Source of the DNA: Sulfurospirillum sp. UBA6810
GTDB lineage: Bacteria; Campylobacterota; Campylobacteria; Campylobacterales; Sulfurospirillaceae
Assembly: GCA_002469305.1 (NCBI GenBank)
Contig: DKEY01000169.1
Span: 174-5,484, forward strand
Direction: 5' to 3'
Length of the DNA: 5,311 nucleotides
The notes beneath the pieces are model-generated. The model saw only the letters and a program-made list of their open reading frames with translations, was not told where the DNA came from and ran no database searches. Below, in pieces: positions 1 through 5,311 of the stretch. The translations under genes were made by a program, and so were the position numbers. The stretch's first letter is position 1; each line of letters opens with the position of its first letter.

Positions 1-851
1 TTTTGATGATAGATCCAAAGATGTTAGAATTTTCGATTTACAATGACATCCCTCATCTTTTAACACCTGTGATTACCAAAGCAAAACAAGCTATCATAGC
101 TCTTTCCAACATGGTTTCAGAGATGGAGCGACGCTATCAGATTATGAGTCAGTCAAAAACTAAAAATATAGAAAACTATAATGAAAAAGCTAAAAAACTA
201 GGAATTGACCCTTTCCCATACATCGTAGTTATCATTGATGAGTTGGCGGATTTGATGATGACAAGTGGTAAAGAGGTAGAGTTTTATATAGGCAGGTTAG
301 CACAGATGGCAAGAGCAAGCGGGATACATCTTATCGTTGCTACACAAAGACCTTCAGTTGACGTTGTAACAGGACTTATAAAAGCAAATTTACCAAGTCG
401 TATAAGTTATAAAGTTGGCTCAAAAATAGACTCTAAAGTTATCTTAGATGCTATGGGAGCTGATTCTTTACTAGGACGTGGAGATATGCTTTTTACTCCA
501 CCTTCTTCTTCAGGGCTTATCAGATTACATGCTCCGTTTGCAAGTGAAGATGAGATAGAAAAAATTGTAGAGTACTTGAAAAAGCAAAGAAAAGTGGATT
601 ATGATGATAGCTTTTTAAAGGAGAGTGATAATCTGGGTGCTCCAATTGATGATAATTATGATAGTGGAGATATGGATGAGCTTTTTGAAGAAGCAAAAGC
701 AATCGTTTTAAATGAGAGAAAATCTTCTATCAGTTACATACAAAGAAGGCTTCAGATTGGGTATAACAGAGCTTCAAGGATAGTAGAACAGCTTGAAACA
801 CTTGGCATACTCACAGCTCCAAATTCTAAAGGGCAAAGAGATATTATTTAG
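1..851 (+). CDS. ftsK: DNA translocase FtsK, C-terminal part (5' end outside window)
   Basis: FtsK is a septum-anchored hexameric ATPase that pumps chromosomal DNA during division and brings the terminus to the Xer recombinase. About 282 residues are visible; the gene is cut at the left edge, so the membrane domain, linker and Walker A motif are missing. Residues are counted from the codon at base 3, an internal codon. The visible part opens inside the motor with the conserved MIDPKMLE segment. It continues with Walker B (VVIIDELADLMM, about 75-86), the ATQRPS motif (113-118), and conserved IKANLPSRI and LLGRGDML segments. An acidic linker (about 195-223) leads to the gamma winged helix (about 224-282), with the typical IGYNRASRIVEQLE stretch that in characterised FtsK proteins reads KOPS sites and contacts Xer. 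The segment between YNEKA and the Walker B strand is much shorter than in E. coli. The TAG stop overlaps the convergent regulator's stop. The family call is very secure. Confidence 0.97.
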   Translation, partial: LMIDPKMLEFSIYNDIPHLLTPVITKAKQAIIALSNMVSEMERRYQIMSQSKTKNIENYNEKAKKLGIDPFPYIVVIIDELADLMMTSGKEVEFYIGRLAQMARASGIHLIVATQRPSVDVVTGLIKANLPSRISYKVGSKIDSKVILDAMGADSLLGRGDMLFTPPSSSGLIRLHAPFASEDEIEKIVEYLKKQRKVDYDDSFLKESDNLGAPIDDNYDSGDMDELFEEAKAIVLNERKSSISYIQRRLQIGYNRASRIVEQLETLGILTAPNSKGQRDII

Positions 852-1534
852 CGTAGGGAAAAAGAGTGGTCTATTTTTATCTTATAACCAACACCATTGA
901 TATTTTCTAAGATATGGGAATCACAAATTTCTCTTATGCGAAATACAACCATCTGAAGCTTTTTTAAATTTACTTCATCATTCCAGATACTGTTATAAAG
1001 TTCTTCATAACTCACGATATTTTCCCTGTTTTGGCAAAGTATTTGAATGAGTTTTAAGGCTTTAGGTCCGAGTTTGACTATTTGATTGTTCTTATATAAG
1101 AGATTTGTATCATGGTTAAAGTTAAAACCACCTACAAGGTTACTGACTTTGTATTGTTTAGTATCAGGATTTTGCTTGATACTTAAAAGAGATATCGTGG
1201 CGATAATCTCTTTTTCATTATACGGTTTTAAAAGATATCCATTTGCTTCTACTTCCATGGCATAGTTTATCATCTCTTCATCAGCGTAAGCAGTTGTAAA
1301 AACGATAAAACAATCACTTATCTTTCTTAAATCCATAGCAACTTCACAACCACTTTTTGAACCATGAATCATGATATCCATAAGTACAAGGTTTGGGTTA
1401 TGTTTTTTGACACTTCTTATTGCATCAAAACCATTATCAACGATATCAACAACTTCCCAACCTCTATGTTCCAAGATATTTTTTAGATATTCTGCTGAGA
1501 TTAACTCATCCTCTACTATCAAAATTTTATACAT
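848..1534 (-). CDS. Two-component response regulator, REC + OmpR/PhoB-type winged helix
   Basis: This is a probable DNA-binding response regulator of 228 residues, a normal length for REC plus winged helix. The receiver domain (about 1-120) has the acidic pair E8/D9, phosphoacceptor D53 (in LVLMDIMIHG), T81 in the FTTAYAD segment and K103-P104. The wording around D53 and the A-x-GYLLKP ending resemble receivers that partner HisKA_2-type kinases. The C-terminal domain (about 150-220) fits Trans_reg_C: KLGPKALKLIQIL opening helix, a helix-turn-helix with recognition helix about 190-206, and a closing GVGYKI hairpin. The start is set at ATG 1534 rather than the in-frame TTG at 1537, because the upstream AAGAGA (1547-1542) lies 7 nt from the ATG but only 4 nt from the TTG. 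The gene overlaps the kinase gene by 8 bp, so the two are probably translationally coupled. Its TAA overlaps the ftsK stop. The likely target is the repeat at 2723-2743 (inference); no specific gene name is recognised. Confidence 0.93.
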   Translation of the reverse strand: MYKILIVEDELISAEYLKNILEHRGWEVVDIVDNGFDAIRSVKKHNPNLVLMDIMIHGSKSGCEVAMDLRKISDCFIVFTTAYADEEMINYAMEVEANGYLLKPYNEKEIIATISLLSIKQNPDTKQYKVSNLVGGFNFNHDTNLLYKNNQIVKLGPKALKLIQILCQNRENIVSYEELYNSIWNDEVNLKKLQMVVFRIREICDSHILENINGVGYKIKIDHSFSLR

Positions 1535-2681
1535 CAATTTTTCTCTTATATTTTATATTGAAAAGTAAACCACTTTTGTTTTTAACTTGCATACTGGCTT
1601 TTAGCTGTTTGACATTTAATTTCACTAAAGTCAGACCAAGTTTAACACCTTTTTCTATATCATATCCAACTCCATTGTCGTAGTATGTTAAGAGGATATA
1701 ATTTTCATGTGTTTGCAGAGTGATTGTGATGGTTGGATTCTTTACATGTAAGAAAGCATATTTGATACTATTGGTAATAAGCTCATTTAAAATCAAGCCG
1801 ATAGGAACTACTTCATTAAGTGGAAACTCCAACTCTTTAATGGATAGCACTACTTTGATTTTTGATTTCATTGTATCTATAAGATTTAAACAGAGTTTTT
1901 CTATAAAGCTTTTAGCATTGATTTTTTCTATATTGTTGCTTGTATAAAGCATAGAATGTACCATCGCTATGGATTCTATACGATGTTTACTTACAGCTAT
2001 GATATCTTGTACTTCTTTTGACTCTTTTTGTGCTTGCATAGAGAGCATGGAAGAGACTATATTGAGATTATTTTTCACTCTATGATTTATCTCTTTATAA
2101 AGCATCTCTTGTTTTTGTGATAATTCAAGAAGAACTTTATATGCATCAACTCTTGTTACTTCATAAAAGTAGATAAATACAAAAATGATAGTAATGACTG
2201 CAATAAAATTGACAAATGCAAAATCATCATTCATAAAACTACAAGCATTTTCAAAATCTTTTGTTAAAAAAATACAGATAATAAAAATGAAACAGTAAAG
2301 TAAATTTAAAAAAAAGCCCTTTTTCCAGCTAAATAAAAAAAAGACACTCATGATAAAAGGGATTATATAAATTGGAGTTAAGTGATTAAAATTATTCATT
2401 GTTATAGCATATATGATAGCAATACCAACGATAAATAATATACTATGAGAAGCGATTTCATAGTTTTCTCTTAAAAAAAAGATTAGATATGAAGTTACTA
2501 TGAGTGCTAAAGTAAAGAAATCTAAAAAAAAGTTTTTATAAAACCCAAAAGATAAATCTTTGATTCCTAGCATGAGAAAAACAATGAAAGAGAGTATATA
2601 CATAGTAAGCAATAGTTTTTTTCTTCTATCTCTTATAGCACACTTGATAGTAGGATGAAGTTCTATGTCTAGTGATCTCAT
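1527..2681 (-). CDS. Membrane sensor histidine kinase, HisKA_2 + HATPase_c
   Basis: This 384-residue sensor kinase has an N-terminal membrane region with about six hydrophobic helices (roughly 22-40, 51-70, 80-99, 102-119, 122-140 and 157-177), no large periplasmic loop and no PAS, HAMP or other recognisable input domain. A short helical linker leads to a HisKA_2-type dimerisation helix with phosphoacceptor H200 in YKEINHRVKNNL. The ATPase domain follows: N box with N299, E300 and N304 (LILNELITNSIKYAF), G1 box D335-N-G337-V-G339, and a G2-like segment LGLTLVKLNVKQL (about 348-360). All catalytic residues expected for an active kinase appear present. It is the first gene of the operon with the regulator and almost certainly its partner. 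The ATG at 2681 has only a weak AAAGA ribosome site 7 nt upstream. The stimulus cannot be read from the sequence; a signal sensed within the membrane or in the cytoplasm is plausible because little of the protein is exposed outside. Confidence 0.93.
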   Translation of the reverse strand: MRSLDIELHPTIKCAIRDRRKKLLLTMYILSFIVFLMLGIKDLSFGFYKNFFLDFFTLALIVTSYLIFFLRENYEIASHSILFIVGIAIIYAITMNNFNHLTPIYIIPFIMSVFFLFSWKKGFFLNLLYCFIFIICIFLTKDFENACSFMNDDFAFVNFIAVITIIFVFIYFYEVTRVDAYKVLLELSQKQEMLYKEINHRVKNNLNIVSSMLSMQAQKESKEVQDIIAVSKHRIESIAMVHSMLYTSNNIEKINAKSFIEKLCLNLIDTMKSKIKVVLSIKELEFPLNEVVPIGLILNELITNSIKYAFLHVKNPTITITLQTHENYILLTYYDNGVGYDIEKGVKLGLTLVKLNVKQLKASMQVKNKSGLLFNIKYKRKIDV

Positions 2682-2708
2682 AATTTTTCTTTATTTCGAT
2701 ATGTAACA

Positions 2709-2717
2709 ATTATATCA
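2709..2717 (-). promoter_or_regulatory. Candidate extended -10 promoter element for the kinase-regulator operon
   Basis: Read on the - strand this is TGATATAAT, a perfect TATAAT hexamer (2714-2709) with the extended-10 TG dinucleotide (2717-2716). Transcription would start near 2702, giving a leader of about 20 nt before the kinase ATG. The -35 region is not convincing: a TTGGCA (2739-2734) sits 19 nt upstream and lies within the direct repeat, so a regulator bound there would touch this promoter. This is a sequence-pattern prediction only. Confidence 0.5.
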
Positions 2718-2722
2718 CTTTT

Positions 2723-2743
2723 TTGCCAAACGTTGCCAAAACG
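2723..2743 (+). repeat. Tandem direct repeat, candidate response-regulator operator
   Basis: Two adjacent copies, TTGCCAAACG (2723-2732) and TTGCCAAAACG (2733-2743), begin exactly 10 bp apart and differ by one inserted A. Each core (TTTGCCAAA in the first copy) is itself nearly palindromic. OmpR/PhoB-family winged-helix regulators bind as head-to-tail dimers to direct repeats of about 10-11 bp, matching the regulator encoded next door. The site lies between the two divergent -10 boxes, 14 nt upstream of the secretion-operon -10 and 8 nt upstream of the kinase-operon -10, so it covers the -35 region of both. The repeat is visible directly; the binding role is inferred. Confidence 0.6.
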
Positions 2744-2757
2744 TGGTTTCTCACATG

Positions 2758-2763
2758 TATAAT
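2758..2763 (+). promoter_or_regulatory. Candidate -10 element for the secretion operon
   Basis: A perfect TATAAT hexamer is preceded directly by TG. No consensus -35 lies at the usual distance: the corresponding bases (2735-2740, GCCAAA) belong to the second copy of the direct repeat. That arrangement fits an activator-dependent promoter in which a PhoB-like regulator substitutes for the -35 contact. Transcription would start near 2770, leaving a leader of about 50 nt. Another TATAAT at 2801-2806 is less likely because its transcript would begin at the ribosome-binding site. Confidence 0.5.
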
Positions 2764-2806
2764 TATCCTTATAGCTTGTGTATCTTTGAAACAGGCAAAA
2801 TATAAT

Positions 2807-2813
2807 AAAGGAG
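2807..2813 (+). promoter_or_regulatory. Strong ribosome-binding site of the TolC-family gene
   Basis: AAAGGAG lies 6 nt before the ATG at 2820. It is the best Shine-Dalgarno sequence in the window and fixes the start of the outer-membrane channel gene. Confidence 0.85.
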
Positions 2814-2819
2814 TCTATT

Positions 2820-4172
2820 ATGAAAACTAAGTTTTTGCTTTTTGGTTTAATGTTTATTATGCCAATAGCTCTTGTTGCTATCACACTAGAAGAGGCTGTT
2901 AAAGAAGTTCTTTCTACAAATCCTGTTATACAAGAGAGGGTGAAATATTTTCGTTCAGTCAAACAGGACGTTGGTATTGCAGAGTCTGGATATTATCCAA
3001 AGCTAGATTTTGTAGCAAGTTATGGGAGAGAAAAATCTAATAACAACAATACAGGAAATACAGACGTTTACTTAAACAGAGAAGAAGTAGGCATAGTGCT
3101 TAGTCAAAATTTATTTGAGGGTTTTTATACACAAAATGATGTAGATAGACAACTTTACAGAGTTGATTCAGCAGCATTTAGTGTTGTTGAACAAGCAAAT
3201 AAAGTAGCCCTCAATATGATAGAAGCATATACAAATCTTTTTGAGCAAAAAGAGTTACTAGCACTCTCAGAAGCCAATGTACAAACGCATAAAAATATCA
3301 ATGCAAAGATACAAGATAGAATCAATTCAGGCGTAGGTGCAAACTCAGAGTTAGAACAATCCAACAGCCGTTTGGCACTAGCACAATCAAATTATGTTGT
3401 GCAGCTTAATAATTATGAAGATACTGTAAGTAGTTTTATCAAGGTATATGGAAAGTATATCGCTCCAGAAGATTTGCTAGAGCCACAAACGGTGACAACT
3501 ATACCAGAAACAAAAGATGAAGTATTGTTGCAAGCAAAGAGTGATAATCCTTCTTTAAAAGTACAATTAGCCAATATAAAAGTAGCAAGAAGCAATTATC
3601 ATTTAGGAGAAAAAGGTTTTTATCCTAAAATTGATTTAGAATTACGACAAGATTGGAATAAAGATATAGGTGGCGTTAGAGGTGATGATGATTCTGCTTC
3701 AATTATGCTAAGATTTATCTATAATCTTTATAATGGTGGAGCAGACACAGCAAATAAACAAAAGCGTGTTAGTGAAGTAAATCAAGAAGTTGCAGTGTAT
3801 AATGATCTCATAAGAAGAGTAGAAGAGAGTGTTAGACTTTCTTGGATGGCATATATAACACTTGAAAAGCAAACAGAGTATTTGAAAAGTCATAAAAGTA
3901 TGAGTGAAAAAACACTCAAATCATATTCAGAAGAGTTTGATTTAGGAAGAAGAACTTTACTTGATATCTTAGATACAGAAGAAGAGGTGTATTCGGCTAG
4001 TAGAGAATTGACAACTGCAAAGTATGATTTTATTTTGGCACAATACCGCATACTTGAAAATACAGATAGATTATTACCAGTTTTTGATAGTACATTTTTA
4101 AATGTTGTAGGTTTAGGAACCGAGGAAGAGTCAAAATCAAATGAACTTGATACATTACCAGAAAGAATGTAA
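2820..4172 (+). CDS. TolC-family outer-membrane channel of a type I secretion system
   Basis: This 450-residue protein is the outer-membrane exit duct, predicted to form a trimeric beta-barrel with a long periplasmic alpha-helical tunnel that docks on a membrane-fusion protein. The N-terminus is a signal peptide (MKTK, a hydrophobic core, likely cut after A20), and the mature protein begins with the ITLEEAV start typical of the family. The two outer-membrane efflux repeats are visible as roughly 22-214 and 232-418. Each carries an equivalent strand motif, SGYYPKLD (56-63) and KGFYPKID (265-272), and an equivalent turn, NLFEGF (97-102) and NLYNGG (302-307). The second half ends with the conserved FDLGRRTLLDILDTEEEVYSA helix region. 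Being directly upstream of a LapB-like exporter, it resembles the LapE/AggA group more than multidrug-efflux TolC; this subfamily call is inference. It leads the operon, 9 nt ahead of the exporter gene. A short acidic tail (about 433-450) follows the family domain. Confidence 0.93.
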   Translation: MKTKFLLFGLMFIMPIALVAITLEEAVKEVLSTNPVIQERVKYFRSVKQDVGIAESGYYPKLDFVASYGREKSNNNNTGNTDVYLNREEVGIVLSQNLFEGFYTQNDVDRQLYRVDSAAFSVVEQANKVALNMIEAYTNLFEQKELLALSEANVQTHKNINAKIQDRINSGVGANSELEQSNSRLALAQSNYVVQLNNYEDTVSSFIKVYGKYIAPEDLLEPQTVTTIPETKDEVLLQAKSDNPSLKVQLANIKVARSNYHLGEKGFYPKIDLELRQDWNKDIGGVRGDDDSASIMLRFIYNLYNGGADTANKQKRVSEVNQEVAVYNDLIRRVEESVRLSWMAYITLEKQTEYLKSHKSMSEKTLKSYSEEFDLGRRTLLDILDTEEEVYSASRELTTAKYDFILAQYRILENTDRLLPVFDSTFLNVVGLGTEEESKSNELDTLPERM

Positions 4173-4181
4173 GGAAAAAGT

Positions 4182-5311
4182 ATGAAAAACGAGGCAGATA
4201 TACAAAGTGTTGACCCACTTCTACAATGCCTTGTTATTATAACAAAGCTCAATAATAGGCCTTTTAGTGCGGAGTCTCTCATCGAGGGGCTCCCAACTGC
4301 CATGGGTCGTTCTGCTCCTGAGCTCTTTTCACTTGAAAAAGCAAAATCAGGATTTTCAAGAGCAGCAGCAAGAGCAGGTTTCCAATCAAAACTTGTTAAA
4401 CGAGATATTAAAGATATTTCGCCCTTGATACTCCCTTGTATCTTGATTTTAAAAGACCGTAAAGCTTGTATCTTAGATGAGTTTGATATAGAAAAAAAAC
4501 ATGTAAAAGTGATTTTCCCAGAATTTGAAGAGGGTGAATCATGGGTGAGCATCAGTGATTTAGAAAAAGAGTATCTAGGATTTGCTTTTTATATTAAAAA
4601 CGAGTACAAAAAAGAAGAAAAAAGAGACTTTGTCCTTGAAAATGAAAAATCACATTGGTTTTGGGGTACGTTGTGGAAGTTAAAAAAGATATATACAGAT
4701 GTTATCTTTGCTTCATTTGTTATAAATCTTTTTGTATTAGCAAGCCCTCTATTTGTTATGAATGTTTATGACAGAGTTGTACCGAACAATGCGATAGAAA
4801 CACTTTGGGTTTTGGCTATCGGTGTTGTTGTTATATATATCTTCGATACTATTTTAAAGTTTATCAGAGCTTATTTTTTAGAAGTGGCTGGTAAAAAAAG
4901 TGATGTTATCATGTCTTCTATGATATTTGAAAAAGTTATGGATTTAAACATGGCAGTTCGGCCCAAATCTGTCGGTTCTTTTGCAAATAATTTAAAAGAA
5001 TTTGATAGCATAAGAAACTTTTTTACCTCTTCAACAGTTGCCACTATCATTGATTTGCCTTTTATCTTTATCTTCTTATTTGTTATACATTTGCTTGGTG
5101 GTTCTATCGTGTGGGCACCAGTGTCGATAATGCTAACTATAATGCTCTACACTTTGATAATCAAAAATCCTCTCAATAAAAGTATTGAAAGCACATATGA
5201 AGCTGCTGCACAAAAGAATTCTGTTTTGATAGAGTCTTTGATGAACATAGAAACAATAAAAACTATGGGAGCAAGTGGAAATGCTCAGTATCACTGGGAA
5301 GAGGCATCAGG
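4182..5311 (+). CDS. Type I secretion ABC transporter, LapB/HlyB-like, 3' truncated by window
   Basis: This is the inner-membrane ATP-driven exporter of a type I secretion system; 376 residues are visible and the nucleotide-binding domain lies beyond the right edge. Residues 1 to about 140 form a C39-like domain. It opens with DPLLQCLVIITKL where active peptidases have their catalytic Cys; aligned to HlyB from memory, P12 falls at the Cys position. The later KDRKACIL segment lacks the catalytic His. C16 appears shifted from the active-site position. The domain is therefore probably a non-cleaving, substrate-binding C39-like domain. Residues about 160-376 match the ABC transmembrane domain: helices near 171-195, 208-228, 284-303 and 306-327, with conserved SPLFVMNVYDRVVPN, FDSIRNFFTS and NIETIKTMGA segments. 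The ATG follows AAGGAA, which overlaps the TAA of the preceding gene, so the two are cotranscribed and probably coupled. The LapB resemblance suggests export of a large surface adhesin; the substrate is not visible. Confidence 0.93.
   Translation, partial: MKNEADIQSVDPLLQCLVIITKLNNRPFSAESLIEGLPTAMGRSAPELFSLEKAKSGFSRAAARAGFQSKLVKRDIKDISPLILPCILILKDRKACILDEFDIEKKHVKVIFPEFEEGESWVSISDLEKEYLGFAFYIKNEYKKEEKRDFVLENEKSHWFWGTLWKLKKIYTDVIFASFVINLFVLASPLFVMNVYDRVVPNNAIETLWVLAIGVVVIYIFDTILKFIRAYFLEVAGKKSDVIMSSMIFEKVMDLNMAVRPKSVGSFANNLKEFDSIRNFFTSSTVATIIDLPFIFIFLFVIHLLGGSIVWAPVSIMLTIMLYTLIIKNPLNKSIESTYEAAAQKNSVLIESLMNIETIKTMGASGNAQYHWEEAS

Noticed and set aside
835..900. Possible bidirectional terminator at the ftsK / regulator junction
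   Set aside because: No GC-rich hairpin followed by a T run was found on either strand; the A- and T-rich runs here are within coding sequence.
1371..1683. Two overlapping + strand open frames of 65 and 87 codons
   Set aside because: They lie opposite the conserved receiver and kinase ATPase coding regions and have no supporting ribosome site or recognisable protein.
2801..2806. TATAAT just before the channel gene as the main promoter
   Set aside because: Transcription from it would start around 2813, at the end of the AAAGGAG site, leaving no usable ribosome-binding leader; the upstream TATAAT at 2758 is a better fit.
2678..2962. A 94-codon open frame on the - strand whose stop overlaps the kinase ATG as ATGA, looking like a coupled upstream gene
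   Set aside because: It covers the divergent promoter region, the strong AAAGGAG site and the signal-peptide region of the TolC-family gene in antisense; its protein shows no recognisable family, so the overlap is most likely chance.
4182..4262. C16 in the exporter as an active C39 peptidase cysteine
   Set aside because: Aligned from memory to HlyB (DYGLYAL), the catalytic position falls on P12, and the later His is also absent, so an active peptidase is unlikely.
3890..4552. A 220-codon open frame on the - strand
   Set aside because: It is antisense to the conserved end of the channel gene and the start of the exporter gene, both clear protein families. The Ser/Phe-rich translation is typical of a shadow frame in AT-rich DNA.

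Overview
The window is AT-rich DNA whose protein families and gene style suggest a Campylobacterota (epsilonproteobacterial) chromosome, in the broad Sulfurimonas / Arcobacter / Sulfuricurvum range. This assignment is inferred from the look of the proteins (an FtsK with a short motor insertion, an H-R-V-K-N-N type sensor kinase next to a REC-winged-helix regulator, a LapB-like exporter) and from low GC. No rRNA or other decisive marker is present.

Layout. (1) Bases 1-851, + strand: the C-terminal part of the chromosome translocase FtsK, cut by the left edge. (2) Bases 848-2681, - strand: a two-gene two-component system, with a six-helix membrane sensor histidine kinase upstream and a REC + OmpR/PhoB-type winged-helix response regulator downstream. 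The two genes overlap by 8 bp, and the regulator's stop codon overlaps the ftsK stop codon tail to tail. (3) Bases 2682-2819: a 138-bp divergent intergenic region with a candidate -10 box facing each way. Between them lies a tandem direct repeat (TTGCCAAACG / TTGCCAAAACG, 10-bp register) of the kind OmpR/PhoB regulators bind. (4) Bases 2820-5311, + strand: a type I secretion operon, with a TolC-family outer-membrane channel followed after 9 nt by a LapB/HlyB-like ABC exporter that runs off the right edge.

Working model (inference): the sensor kinase detects a membrane or intracellular cue and phosphorylates the response regulator. The regulator binds the tandem repeat in the shared promoter and controls both its own operon and the divergent secretion operon. 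The exporter has an N-terminal C39-like domain that has lost its catalytic residues. It therefore probably carries a large RTX/adhesin-type substrate with a C-terminal signal rather than a double-glycine peptide. The membrane-fusion protein and the substrate are not in the window and would be expected beyond the right edge or elsewhere. ftsK is a housekeeping neighbour and is probably functionally unrelated.

No RNA genes, insertion sequences, CRISPR arrays or convincing intrinsic terminators were seen. No gene-free stretch exceeds 138 bp.
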